Source: Streptomyces yangpuensis (lineage in GTDB: Bacteria; Actinomycetota; Actinomycetes; Streptomycetales; Streptomycetaceae). Taken from it: DNA of 47,409 nt. Positions 34,840 through 42,733 of this stretch are shown here, piece after piece. The position numbers were made by a program, and so were the translations under genes. The stretch is taken from NCBI RefSeq assembly GCF_001005295.1, contig NZ_LBMK01000003.1, positions 89,169-136,577 on the forward strand, read 5' to 3'. Below the pieces are notes generated by a model. That model was not told the DNA's origin, did no database searches, and saw only the letters and a list, made by a program, of their open reading frames with translations. The first letter of the stretch is position 1; the number at the start of each line of letters is the position of its first letter.

Positions 34840-35606
34840 TACTCGGCCGGCTTGATCAGATAGCCGGCGCCGCGCCGGGTGTGGATCATCGACGGCAGCC
34901 CGAGGCCGCTCTCCAGCTTGCGGCGCAGGTAGGAGATGTAGAGCTCGACCACATTGGCCTGGCCGCCGAAGTCGTAGGACCAGACCCGGTCCAGGATCTG
35001 CGCCTTGCTCAGCACGCGCCGCGGGTTGCGCATGAGATAGCGCAACAGCTCGAACTCGGTGGCGGTCAGGTGGACGTCCTGGCCGGCGCGCACCACCTCG
35101 TGGCTGTCCTCATCGAGGCACAGATCGCCGACGGTCAGGACCGAGCCGCCGCGGGCGGCCTGTGCCGCGCCCGAACGCCGCACCAGGCCACGCAGCCGGG
35201 CCACGACCTCCTCCAGGCTGAAGGGCTTGGTGACGTAGTCGTCGCCGCCCGCGGTGAGGCCCGCGATCCGGTCCTCGACGGAGTCCTTGGCGGTCAGGAA
35301 CAGAACGGGGACCTGGGGGATCTCCCGGCGCAGCTGCCCGAGGACGGTGAGGCCGTCCATATCGGGGAGCATGACGTCGAGGACCACCACGTCCGGGCGG
35401 AAGCCGCGGGCGGCCCGCAGCGCCCCGGCCCCGTCGCCGGCGCTGCGGACCTCGCAGCCTTCGTAGCGCAGGGCCATGGACAGCAGCTCGGAGAGCGAGG
35501 CCTCGTCGTCGACGACGAGCACCCGGCAGGGCCCGCCGTCGGGCCGCACCAGGGCCGTGTGGTTACCGGTGGACGTGGACGCATGGGAGGTGGTCGTCGC
35601 AGTCAT
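34839..35606 (-). CDS. OmpR/PhoB-family response regulator
   Basis: A 255-residue regulator. Receiver: VLVVDDEASLSELLSMAL (acidic pair), DVVVLDVMLPDMDG (phospho-Asp), LTAKDS and VTKPFSLEE (Lys). Winged-helix output: LTATEFELLRYLMRNPRRVL and VVELYISYLRRKLE, RRGAGYLIKP. I chose ATG 35606 (GGGGAA 9 nt upstream) rather than GTG 35612. First gene of the operon with the kinase and two glycosyltransferases, so it probably tunes envelope glycosylation. Confidence 0.95.
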   Translation of the reverse strand: MTATTTSHASTSTGNHTALVRPDGGPCRVLVVDDEASLSELLSMALRYEGCEVRSAGDGAGALRAARGFRPDVVVLDVMLPDMDGLTVLGQLRREIPQVPVLFLTAKDSVEDRIAGLTAGGDDYVTKPFSLEEVVARLRGLVRRSGAAQAARGGSVLTVGDLCLDEDSHEVVRAGQDVHLTATEFELLRYLMRNPRRVLSKAQILDRVWSYDFGGQANVVELYISYLRRKLESGLGLPSMIHTRRGAGYLIKPAE

Positions 35607-35676
35607 ACGCACACGTTCCCCGGCGCCTCTGAGAGCGTTCTTGCCCCAACCTGTGAATTTCCTGAGAAACGACGGG

Positions 35677-36588
35677 TCAGCGGTCGAGGCGGAAGAGCCG
35701 GGCGCCGTTGTCGTGGCAGACCGCCCGCAGCCAGTCGTCGCCCAGGCCCAGCCGTTCGAGGGCGGCGAGCTGGTGCTCGTACGGGTAGGGGATGTTCGGG
35801 AAGTCGGTGCCGAACAGGATCCGGTCGCCGAGGTCCCCGAGCCGTCCCAGGTCTGCGGGCGGGAAGCCGCTGAACCGCTCGGAGAAGTCGGTGAAGGCCA
35901 TGGTCGTGTCGAGGCGCACCGTCGGGTGGCGGTCGGCGAGGTCGAGGAAGTCCGCGTACTCGGGCATGCCCATGTGGGCGATGATCAGCGGCAGCCGCGG
36001 ATGGCGGGCCAGCAGGCGGGCGACCGGGCCGGGCCCGGTGTGCTTGCCGGGGACGGGACCGGAGCCGCAGTGGATCACCGTGGGGATCCCGGCCTCGGCC
36101 AGCAGCCCCCAGACGGGGTCGAGGCGGTCGTCGTTCGGGTCGTAGCCGCCGACCTGGAGGTGGGCCTTGAAGACCCGGGCGCCCGAGGCGACGGCCTGGC
36201 GGACGTAGCCGTCCACGCCCTCCTCCGGGAAGAAGGTCGCGGTGTGCAGGCAGTCGGGGGTGCGGGCCGCGAAATCGGCGGACCAGGCGTTGAGCCAGGC
36301 GGCCATCTCCGGTTTGTGCGGGTAGAGCATGGAGGTGAACGCCCGGACCCCGAACTCCCGCAGGAGCGCGACCCGCTGCTCCTCCTCGTGGCGGTAGGTG
36401 ATGGGCCACTCGACGCCGGTCAGCGGCCCGATCGTGTCGAAGTAGTCCCACACCTTGTCCAAGACCCGCCGGGGCATGAAGTGCGTGTGGACGTCGACCA
36501 GTCCGGGCAGTCCGAGCCGCTCCGTGAAGGCGCGGACCGCATCAGCCGTTGCGGACAAAGCCGTGGCTCCGCTCGACGGTGGCGACAT
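35677..36588 (-). CDS. Amidohydrolase (metal-dependent, ACMSD-like superfamily)
   Basis: A 303-residue TIM-barrel hydrolase or decarboxylase. Metal ligands: VDVHTHFMP (HxH about 32-34), the mid-barrel VFKAHLQVGGY, TVIHCGSGP (His), IIAHMGMPEY (His) and FGTDFPNIPYPYEH (Asp). The fold and spacing resemble the amidohydrolase-2 family. The reaction is not deducible. The 5' end overlaps the upstream monooxygenase-like gene by 47 bp; the first ATG has no clear ribosome binding site, so coupling is likely. Confidence 0.92.
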   Translation of the reverse strand: MSPPSSGATALSATADAVRAFTERLGLPGLVDVHTHFMPRRVLDKVWDYFDTIGPLTGVEWPITYRHEEEQRVALLREFGVRAFTSMLYPHKPEMAAWLNAWSADFAARTPDCLHTATFFPEEGVDGYVRQAVASGARVFKAHLQVGGYDPNDDRLDPVWGLLAEAGIPTVIHCGSGPVPGKHTGPGPVARLLARHPRLPLIIAHMGMPEYADFLDLADRHPTVRLDTTMAFTDFSERFSGFPPADLGRLGDLGDRILFGTDFPNIPYPYEHQLAALERLGLGDDWLRAVCHDNGARLFRLDR

Positions 36589-36880
36589 GCAGGGTGTAGC
36601 TCTCGTACCAGTCGGCGCGCCCCCGCTTCATGGCCGCCTGGTGCTGCAGGTTCTCGCGCCACACCGTGAGGGCCTCGTGGTCCCGGAAGTAGGCGACGGT
36701 GATGCCCAGACCGTCGGGGGTGCGCGCGGACTCGTAGCCGAGGTAACCGGGGATCGCCTCGACGATCTCCTCCATCCGGTCGTTGAGTTCGTCGAATCCG
36801 GTGTCGTCCGCGGTGCGGACGTTGCTGAAGACGGCCATGACATAGGGCGGTTCGAAGGCCGCCACCGGCTGAATGGTCAT
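36542..36880 (-). CDS. Antibiotic biosynthesis monooxygenase (ABM)-domain protein
   Basis: A 112-residue dimeric alpha-beta barrel protein: YVMAVFSNVRTADDTGFDEL at the start, IPGYLGYESARTPDGLGITV and AYFRDHEALTVWRENLQHQ, the ABM pattern. The C-terminal part (RGRADWYESYTLHVATVERS) follows the common YdhR-like heme/quinol variants. ATG at 36880 follows GAGGGTGG. Overlaps the amidohydrolase in a two-gene operon; perhaps acts on the same compound. Confidence 0.9.
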   Translation of the reverse strand: MTIQPVAAFEPPYVMAVFSNVRTADDTGFDELNDRMEEIVEAIPGYLGYESARTPDGLGITVAYFRDHEALTVWRENLQHQAAMKRGRADWYESYTLHVATVERSHGFVRNG

Positions 36881-37035
36881 GCCCACCACCCTCAGCGGAG
36901 CGCCCCCGGCATGTCCACCCGAATCAGCCCCGGAAGGCCAAAGGGATCCAATTCTTGACCATGGCGTCCATGGAGCCCGTAGGTGCCGGCGGCTCTCACG
37001 GACCGTCATGATCCTTCGCGATCCTCCCCGAGACG

Positions 37036-37929
37036 TCAGAACAGCCCGTCCTGCCCGGCCCGAGGAGCGGCCGCGGACGGGATCCGCGCCACCGGCACCG
37101 AGGTCACCGCCCCCTCACCCGGCACGGCGAGCTCCCATCCGGCCAGCAGCCGGGTGTCGACCACGAGCCCGTCCTCGAAGTGCAGGTCGGGCCCGGCGGC
37201 GCCGACCAGCCGTCCCACGACGGCCCCGTCCGCCGCCATCTCCGCGATCACCCGGTCCGGGTCCGGGAACCCCTCCCAGCCGTCGGTGCCGAACACCGCG
37301 GCGTGGTCGGTGACTTCGCACCCCAGCCGCTCCAGCGACTCCGGCCACCCGGCCAGCGCCGCCGCCCGGCCGTGCAGCTCGGTGACCTCCCGCGCCCGCT
37401 CCGGCGCGCCCGGCAGGTGTGCCCGTACGGCGCGCTTGCGGGCGTACCCGATCCGGTCGGGCACCCCGAGCGCCGCCCGCAAAAGCTCCTCGGTGCGCCG
37501 GGCGGCCATCAGCGGCCCGCGCCCCAGCCAGGTCCACGACATCGCCCCCTGCTCCAGCAGCCGGGCGGATCGGCGCTCCTCGGCGGTGATGCCCACCTTG
37601 ACCATGCCGGGCCCGAACCATGCCAGATAGACCCGGTACGTCCGCGGATCGGCGGCGTTGGTGTCGGCGGCCACGGAGAACGACCGGTCGAGGCGCGCGC
37701 ACTCCGGGCACTGGGCGCTCCCGCCACGGCCGGGCACGGTGGCGGAGGCCGGACAGGGCGTCCGCTTCCCGGCCCGCCGCACGCCCAGGCAGCACCGCTC
37801 CCCGCGTGCGACGAAGGCCAGCCGCTGCCCGTACACCAGGGCGCTCGCGCGCTCGCCGCGCTCCTGGCCGTACCACCCGATGGCGGGTGCGGAGTCCTTC
37901 CACCGGATCCCGGTGCACCACCAGGTCAC
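37036..37929 (-). CDS. DUF2797-family protein
   Basis: A 297-residue soluble protein. A cysteine-rich N-terminal part (CCLGVRRAGKRTPCP, QCPECARLD) could bind zinc; the middle has YRVYLAWFGPGMVKVGITAE and RLLEQGAMSWTWLGRGPLMA, hallmarks of DUF2797, which carries a GIY-YIG-like core (YLAWFG, VKVGIT). No activity is established to my knowledge. GTG at 37929 overlaps the Lrp stop (GTGA). Confidence 0.88.
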   Translation of the reverse strand: MTWWCTGIRWKDSAPAIGWYGQERGERASALVYGQRLAFVARGERCCLGVRRAGKRTPCPASATVPGRGGSAQCPECARLDRSFSVAADTNAADPRTYRVYLAWFGPGMVKVGITAEERRSARLLEQGAMSWTWLGRGPLMAARRTEELLRAALGVPDRIGYARKRAVRAHLPGAPERAREVTELHGRAAALAGWPESLERLGCEVTDHAAVFGTDGWEGFPDPDRVIAEMAADGAVVGRLVGAAGPDLHFEDGLVVDTRLLAGWELAVPGEGAVTSVPVARIPSAAAPRAGQDGLF

Positions 37930-38360
37930 AGCGGGAGCGGCCGCTCGAAGAAGGTCTCCAGGACGACGGTCGCGTGCGTACCGCTGACCCCGTCGATGGC
38001 GTAGAGACGGCGCAGGACGTCCTGCAGCTGCTCGGTCGAGGCCGTGCGGACCTTCACCAGTACGGACGCGCTGCCCGCGATGATGTGCGCCTCCTGGATC
38101 TCGGGGATCGCGGCGAAGTCGTCTCCGGACTCGCCCATCCACGCGTTGGAGTCGACCATCACATAGGCCAGGACCCCGCTACCGACCGCGGCCGGATCGA
38201 CGTCGACGGTGGTCCGCCGGATCACCCCGCGCTCGCGCAGTTTGCGTACGCGCTCGTGGGTGGCCCCGGCCGAAAGGCCGACAGCCGTACCGAGAGCCGC
38301 GTAGGACTGCCCGGCGTCCTGCTGCAGGCGCAGGACGAGCGCCCGGTCGATGTCGTCCAC
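37926..38360 (-). CDS. Lrp/AsnC-family regulator
   Basis: A 144-residue regulator: HTH DIDRALVLRLQQDAGQSYAA, LGTAVGLSAGATHERVRKLR, and the RAM ligand domain (VMVDSNAWMGESGDDFAAIP, AHIIAGSASVLVKVRTAST). GTG start at 38360. It leads DUF2797 in an operon and diverges from the SMP-30 gene 107 bp away, so control of both directions is plausible. Confidence 0.94.
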   Translation of the reverse strand: MDDIDRALVLRLQQDAGQSYAALGTAVGLSAGATHERVRKLRERGVIRRTTVDVDPAAVGSGVLAYVMVDSNAWMGESGDDFAAIPEIQEAHIIAGSASVLVKVRTASTEQLQDVLRRLYAIDGVSGTHATVVLETFFERPLPL

Positions 38361-38430
38361 GCAATCTTCCTCTCATGGGCCTGACAACCCTTGCGAAGAC
38401 GGTACATGATCCTGCAATCTCACCATCAGA

Positions 38431-38445
38431 CCGAACATAGTTCGG
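38431..38445. promoter_or_regulatory. Inverted repeat between lrp and the SMP-30 gene
   Basis: CCGAAC-ATA-GTTCGG is a perfect 6-bp inverted repeat with a 3-nt centre, 22 bp before the SMP-30 ATG. An operator for the Lrp-type protein or another dimer is likely. Confidence 0.55.
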
Positions 38446-38467
38446 CAAAACTTCCTCAGGGGGAATC

Positions 38468-39379
38468 ATGTCTGCCATAGCCGACCTCACTTTGTACGAG
38501 ATTCTGGACGAGCGCTTCAAGACGGGCCGCTGCGCCAACGGCGACGCCCGGCTGGAGCGTCTCTACGACGACTGCCGCTGGGCCGAAGGCCCGCTGTACC
38601 TGCCGGCCTGGCGGCAACTGGTGTGGAGCGACATCCCCAACGACCGGATGCTGCGCTGGGACGAGGCGACCGGAGCGGTCTCCGTCTTCCGGTCGCCCGC
38701 CGGCCACTCCAACGGCAACACCCTCGACCGCGAGGGCCGCCTGATCTCCTGCGAACAAGGCAACCGGCGCGTGACCCGCACCGAGCCCGACGGCAGCATC
38801 ACCGTGATCGCCGACCGCTTCGACGGCAAGCGGCTCAACAGCCCCAACGACGCGGTGGTCCGCTCGGACGGCTCCATCTGGTTCTCCGACCCGGACTTCG
38901 GCATCACCAGCGACTACGAGGGCCATCGCGCGCCCGGCGAGATCGGCGCCTGCAACCTCTACCGGGCCGATCCCTCGACCGGCGAAGTGCGCCTGGCGGC
39001 CGACGGCTTCCTCGGCCCCAACGGCCTCGCCTTCTCCCCCGACGAGAGCGAGCTGTACGCGGCGGACACCAGGGCGGGCCACATCCGCGCCTTCAAGGTC
39101 GCCGACGACGGCACCCTCACCGGCGACCGCGTCTTCACCACCTGCCCCGGCGTCGACAACATCCGCTTCGACGACGAGGGCCGGCTGTGGGCGGCCGCGA
39201 TGGAGAACGGCGTCCACTGCTATGCCACCGACGGCACCCTGATCGGCCGCCTGCGCGTCCCCGAACCCGTCTCGAACATCGCCTTCGGCGGCCCCAAGAA
39301 CAACCGCCTCTTCATCACCGCCACCACCTCCCTCTACTCCCTGGTGATGTCGGTGACCGGCCTCCCCCGGGTCCTCTGA
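38468..39379 (+). CDS. SMP-30/gluconolactonase/LRE-family protein
   Basis: A 303-residue six-bladed beta-propeller lactonase. Metal and active-site residues: WAEGPLYLP (Glu about 40), NSPNDAVVRSDGSIWFSDP (Asn about 124 and downstream Asp), LGPNGLAFSPDE (Asn) and CPGVDNIRFDDEGRLW (Asp about 229). Hydrolyses sugar or related lactones; the substrate is unknown. AGGGGG precedes ATG 38468. No signal peptide. Confidence 0.93.
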   Translation: MSAIADLTLYEILDERFKTGRCANGDARLERLYDDCRWAEGPLYLPAWRQLVWSDIPNDRMLRWDEATGAVSVFRSPAGHSNGNTLDREGRLISCEQGNRRVTRTEPDGSITVIADRFDGKRLNSPNDAVVRSDGSIWFSDPDFGITSDYEGHRAPGEIGACNLYRADPSTGEVRLAADGFLGPNGLAFSPDESELYAADTRAGHIRAFKVADDGTLTGDRVFTTCPGVDNIRFDDEGRLWAAAMENGVHCYATDGTLIGRLRVPEPVSNIAFGGPKNNRLFITATTSLYSLVMSVTGLPRVL

Positions 39380-39397
39380 GGCTGGCCGGACAGCCGG

Positions 39398-39763
39398 CTA
39401 CCGGGCGACGAACTGCGTCAGGACCGCCTGCACCTCGTAGATGTCGACGCCCTTGGTGAAGGCCTTCTCGATCGGCGCCGGGCTGCCGGATATCCAGATC
39501 TTCAGCTCGGCGTCGAGATCGAAGTGGCCGGCGGTCTCCACGGAGAAGTGCGTGATGCTGCGGTACGGGACGGAGTGGTACTCCACCTTCTTGCCCGTGA
39601 GCCCCTGCTTGTCGACGAGCACCAGGCGCCGGTCGGTGAACAGGATCGTGTCCCGGATCAGCAGGAAGGCGGCGTGCACCTGCTCCCCCTGCCCCAGCAG
39701 CCGCGCGTAGTCCCGCTGCGCCGACACGGGGTCGACGGTGTGCGCATTCCCGAACAGTCCCAT
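39398..39763 (-). CDS. Bacterial PH-domain protein
   Basis: A 121-residue protein of the bPH family: DTILFTDRRLVLVDKQGLTG, YHSVPYRSITHFSVETAG and FDLDAELKIWISGS form the PH-like barrel, then a helix (IYEVQAVLTQFVAR). No membrane helix. ATG at 39763 follows GGGGGC. Convergent with the SMP-30 gene with a 18-bp gap. The upstream gap 39764-39960 holds only an 11-bp direct repeat (GACGGGCATAC, 39933 and 39948). Confidence 0.9.
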   Translation of the reverse strand: MGLFGNAHTVDPVSAQRDYARLLGQGEQVHAAFLLIRDTILFTDRRLVLVDKQGLTGKKVEYHSVPYRSITHFSVETAGHFDLDAELKIWISGSPAPIEKAFTKGVDIYEVQAVLTQFVAR

Positions 39764-39960
39764 GATTGCCCCCGTTCTCCAGCTTCGGACGATCTTCAAG
39801 AACCGTACCGACGCCACCGGGTGGTCGACGTCCCCCGCCAGAGCCATCCCGCCCCTGACATCTTCCGGGGGACCCCCTCCCCATCGAGGAGGAGATCCCG
39901 CATCCCGCCCGGCCCGTCCGGGACATGAGGAGGACGGGCATACCGAAGACGGGCATACGA

Positions 39961-39992
39961 CAGAGGCCCCGGACTTTCGTCCGGGGCCTCTG
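39961..39992 (-). terminator. Native tRNA-Arg terminator
   Basis: CAGAGGCCCCGGAC pairs perfectly with GTCCGGGGCCTCTG (14 bp, TTTC loop). It lies 8 nt past the 3' end of the tRNA-Arg fragment on the minus strand. Confidence 0.9.
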
Positions 39993-40000
39993 CCCTGCTG

Positions 40001-40042
40001 TGCACTCGGCAGGATTCGAACCTGCAACCTTCTGATCCGTAG
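40001..40042 (-). repeat. 3' fragment of tRNA-Arg(ACG): AICE attachment site
   Basis: The minus strand reads CTACGGATCAGAAGG, then TTGCAGGTTCGAATCCTGCC, then GAGTGCA: anticodon loop, the 3' anticodon stem (TCAGA), variable loop, T arm and acceptor strand with discriminator A. The 5' half is missing; sequence to the right is unrelated and begins the mobile element. This is the old 3' end left when an element inserts into a tRNA gene. Confidence 0.9.
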
Positions 40043-40065
40043 GCGGGTGCCCTCATGGTTGCAGG
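40021..40065. repeat. Inverted repeat across the att core
   Basis: CCTGCAACC (40021-40029, T arm of the tRNA fragment) and GGTTGCAGG (40057-40065, element side) form a perfect 9-bp inverted repeat with 27 nt between. This could be a pair of integrase core-type sites. Confidence 0.5.
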
Positions 40066-40137
40066 GCGTCCTGCACGGGCATCACCCCGCTTACGGAGCT
40101 GCCGGATGTCCGCCTCTGTCCGCCGCCGTCTCTGGAT

Positions 40138-40160
40138 GTTGATGTCAGCGGTTGATGTCA
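40138..40160. repeat. Direct repeats, possible integrase arm sites
   Basis: GTTGATGTCA occurs at 40138-40147 and 40151-40160, 13 bp apart, about 100 bp inside the element end. Spacing and place fit arm-type binding sites of a tyrosine recombinase. Confidence 0.5.
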
Positions 40161-40240
40161 ACCCACCCCAGAGGAGCATCGTCCGAACCCGCTGACAGGC
40201 TCAACATCAGCCCCTAGCCTTAACCTTGAGTCGCTAGCAA

Positions 40241-40257
40241 AACTACTCTGAGTAGTT
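40241..40257. promoter_or_regulatory. Inverted repeat upstream of the three-gene cargo operon
   Basis: AACTACT-CTG-AGTAGTT is a perfect 7-bp inverted repeat, 29 bp before the first ATG. An operator for an unlinked repressor is likely; no regulator is encoded in the operon. Confidence 0.5.
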
Positions 40258-40285
40258 GCACCTACACGATCCACCCGGAGGCAGC

Positions 40286-41023
40286 ATGGGCGGCGAGGCT
40301 GTACCCCCACGACGCACTTACAGAAACCCACCGATCGTGGAAGCTATCTGCAGCTTCACGTTCGCTCCGGATTCCCCATGGAACCCGACCATTCCGGGGA
40401 GGGTCTTCGAGCAGGTTCAAGACCGCTACCCGGACGAGCCCGAAGAGCGCACCATGCTTCAGGGAACCGTCGGCCCGGACACCGAGGCGGGTTTCAGTAC
40501 ACGAATCGCATTCCGCGATGGCCCTCGGGTTCTAAGCATCGGACCCAGAAATATCAGCGTACACTCCCTGGCCCCGTACGAAGGGTGGGAGTCATTTCGG
40601 CATCGCGCCATCGAAGCCCTCGATGCTTACAACAAAGTTGCAGCGGGCTCCCAGATCGTCACAATCGGCCTCCGCTACGTGAACCGAATCGTCATCCCCG
40701 ATTCACAGTTCAATTTCCTTGACTACTTTACGATCGCGCAAGGATTGCCAGCCAACGGATTCCCCGGCGGGATCACTTCCTTCTTTGACCGGATGGAAGT
40801 CGCCTATAGCGGCACCCCGGAAAGGATTGTATTCACGTGGGCTAGCGACGGCGATGTCGCCGGAAACCCGGCATTTGTCATGGACTTCGACCTGACGCGC
40901 CACGGGGAAATTCTCCAAAGCGACGTTCCTCTTTTTCTCGACAACCTTAGGAGTCGAGAGCGAGCTGCTTTTGAATCCATCATTCAAGACAAGCTGCGTG
41001 AGGCTTTCGATGCAGACTCTTAA
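40286..41023 (+). CDS. TIGR04255-type protein, first gene of a low-GC cargo operon
   Basis: A 245-residue soluble protein. TYRNPPIVEAICSFTFAPDS is the signature start of the sporadically distributed TIGR04255 family, with VTIGLRYVNRIVIPDSQFNF in the middle and FDLTRHGEILQSDVPLFLDN near the end; no catalytic motif is evident. ATG at 40286 follows GGAGG. Codon use is clearly AT-richer than the neighbours (runs such as TTTACGATCG, CTTTTTCTCG), a sign of recent transfer. It overlaps the next gene by 14 bp. The family is known to be patchy and of unknown role; a defence or stress function is inference from the location. Confidence 0.85.
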   Translation: MGGEAVPPRRTYRNPPIVEAICSFTFAPDSPWNPTIPGRVFEQVQDRYPDEPEERTMLQGTVGPDTEAGFSTRIAFRDGPRVLSIGPRNISVHSLAPYEGWESFRHRAIEALDAYNKVAAGSQIVTIGLRYVNRIVIPDSQFNFLDYFTIAQGLPANGFPGGITSFFDRMEVAYSGTPERIVFTWASDGDVAGNPAFVMDFDLTRHGEILQSDVPLFLDNLRSRERAAFESIIQDKLREAFDADS

Positions 41024-41675
41024 GGCGTCGCCTAGATTCTCAACTGTCAGCGCCCCTCCAGCAGACTCTGTTCACCACGGCGGCCTTCTCACGGGCTCCA
41101 CCCAGCGTCATCGAGTTCCAGCGCGGAGCACGGAAGCCTTCTCTGCCGAGCTGTCGTCGCTCCTGACACGCATACGGAATCTGACCGGGCAAATCCAAAG
41201 CCTGGAAGACTCCACCCTGCGGACGATGTCTGCAGTCATCGAACAGGGCAACGCAGAAGACCAACCCGATCCGTGGGCCTACGCCGAAAGACAACTAAAG
41301 GATCTCACCTCGCTGCCCGACGGCTGGGACGGGGAAGATGCACCCCCGGTCTCACCTATGGCCGCCAAACGCGTCATGCGCCTCATCCGAGCCATCACTG
41401 ACAGTAACTCTGTTTTCCCTACACTGGTCACAGACTACGAAGGTGGAGTTACTGCGGAATGGCGTTCCGGTAGACAGAGGGTCGCCATTGAAATCGACTC
41501 GACAGGCGAGGCATACCTATACGCGAACGACCCTGAAGGGAACAGCGTCCTCGAAGACCTCGTACCCTTCAATCAAGAGGCGTACAGAAAGGTCCGGATC
41601 GCCCGAAACGAGCTCTCTCGCATGTCTGCACGCGTTTCGCGGATCAATCCGAACTGGCGGTGCCTGTTTCAGTGA
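41010..41675 (+). CDS. Unknown protein with LPDGWDG motif, second gene of the cargo operon
   Basis: A 221-residue protein; ATG 41010 follows GAGG and overlaps the preceding stop. The N-terminal half is variable and includes a possible short coiled coil (LLTRIRNLTGQIQSLEDST). The C-terminal half has LTSLPDGWDGEDAPPVSPMA, then PTLVTDYEGGVTAEWRSGRQ and VAIEIDSTGEAYLYANDPEG, a beta-rich pattern I have seen in unassigned proteins next to TIGR04255 genes. No nuclease or enzyme motif. Same AT-richer composition. Confidence 0.78.
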   Translation: MQTLKASPRFSTVSAPPADSVHHGGLLTGSTQRHRVPARSTEAFSAELSSLLTRIRNLTGQIQSLEDSTLRTMSAVIEQGNAEDQPDPWAYAERQLKDLTSLPDGWDGEDAPPVSPMAAKRVMRLIRAITDSNSVFPTLVTDYEGGVTAEWRSGRQRVAIEIDSTGEAYLYANDPEGNSVLEDLVPFNQEAYRKVRIARNELSRMSARVSRINPNWRCLFQ

Positions 41676-42100
41676 GCGAACCTTCCCCTACATGGGTTTG
41701 GAATGATCCCGGAATCCCTCACGAGAGTGCCGTGTATCGACGAATCCCCAATCAACCTAATTTCATGGTCCCCGACCTCGAAAGCGGAGGCCCCGGGTCT
41801 CCGGCTCCCGGAGCCTTCAAGAACGATGCCGACGGCATATCCGTCTATCGCGACGAACCCATGAAGGTGCACGGAATTTCCGTAGCGGATCTCAAAAGAC
41901 GAGAAGACGATCGAGTGTTCGGTATTCGCGTCTCAGATGTCCGCAGCGCTGGCGCCGGAGTGGTCGACAGCCCGGATCCGGAAGACTCCGACGTCGGCCC
42001 CGCACACGCGTCAATTCGCTATCCGCAGGAAAAGGTCAGCAAGCCAGTCGAGCGCGGGATCCGGCTCAAGATGATCGAGGCGTGCTGGCCGGCCGAGTAG
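41672..42100 (+). CDS. Unknown protein, third gene of the cargo operon
   Basis: A 142-residue protein; GTG 41672 overlaps the upstream stop (GTGA). Conserved-looking parts are DPGIPHESAVYRRIPNQPNF, PGAFKNDADGISVYRDEP and SDVGPAHASIRYPQEK. This order (I/LYRRI, then a short P-x-AF-x-D-G-SV stretch, then PAHA) recurs in small unassigned proteins that I associate with the LPDGWDG family. No catalytic motif recognised. The three genes together look like one unit; the gap 42101-42163 is empty. Confidence 0.75.
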   Translation: MSEPSPTWVWNDPGIPHESAVYRRIPNQPNFMVPDLESGGPGSPAPGAFKNDADGISVYRDEPMKVHGISVADLKRREDDRVFGIRVSDVRSAGAGVVDSPDPEDSDVGPAHASIRYPQEKVSKPVERGIRLKMIEACWPAE

Positions 42101-42163
42101 GGGTAAAGAGCCCGGAACTTATGCCGACTAAGTGGCTCTCACCTCACGATGAAACGGACAGCA

Positions 42164-42733
42164 TCATGTTGCCGACATGGGCTTCGGATCCGCAGTCCTG
42201 TCCAACAGGCCATGGCTGGCTGCGGGCCGCGCTGGACGCTGGGCGAGCCACCCAGAGACACGCGGTCCGCCATTCACCGCACCACCTTCTCTGACAGTGC
42301 GGACGTACTCGAAGCCGTGACGTAGGTAGTAGCGGTGTAGCTCTGTGTTAGTGGTCCACGCATCGAGGCGTAGCCAGGAGGCTCCGGAACGGTGCGCTCG
42401 GTCGCCAGCCCAATCGAGCAGGCGTCCGCCGAGGTCGAGTCCCGCATGTGTCCTCGCAACGGTCAGCTTGTTCACGAACACGGAGGGCTCGGCGAGTTCT
42501 TCAGCTGACCACAAGCCTTCCTCAGCGTCAGACGTCAGCGTGATAGTCGCCGCGGTTACGTCCCCAGCACGGACCATGAAGACCGTCCCGGCCTCGATGG
42601 TGGCCAGCAGCCGATCCGCAGGGTAGGGGCGACGCCATTGATCCGAGCCAAGTTCACTCAGCCAGGCTGCCGCCTCCACGCGAAAGGCGAGCAACGTGGC
42701 AAGGTCATCAGGAGTAGCAGCCTCGATAATCAC
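42164..42733 (-). CDS. GNAT-family N-acetyltransferase
   Basis: A 189-residue protein with the GNAT fold: MIIEAATPDDLATLLAFRVE, VFVNKLTVARTHAGLDLGGR (acetyl-CoA motif A, here L-x-L-G-x rather than the full Q/RxxGxG/A, so weaker) and LRLDAWTTNTELHRYYLRHG, FEYVRTV. The substrate is unknown. GTG start overlaps the GntR stop (GTGA), so it is made with the regulator, where pSAM2-type elements often have a Nudix gene. Confidence 0.88.
   Translation of the reverse strand: MIIEAATPDDLATLLAFRVEAAAWLSELGSDQWRRPYPADRLLATIEAGTVFMVRAGDVTAATITLTSDAEEGLWSAEELAEPSVFVNKLTVARTHAGLDLGGRLLDWAGDRAHRSGASWLRLDAWTTNTELHRYYLRHGFEYVRTVREGGAVNGGPRVSGWLAQRPARPAASHGLLDRTADPKPMSAT

Noticed and set aside
40001..40042. Functional tRNA-Arg gene
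   Set aside because: The 5' half is missing and the adjacent sequence does not pair with the remaining stems.
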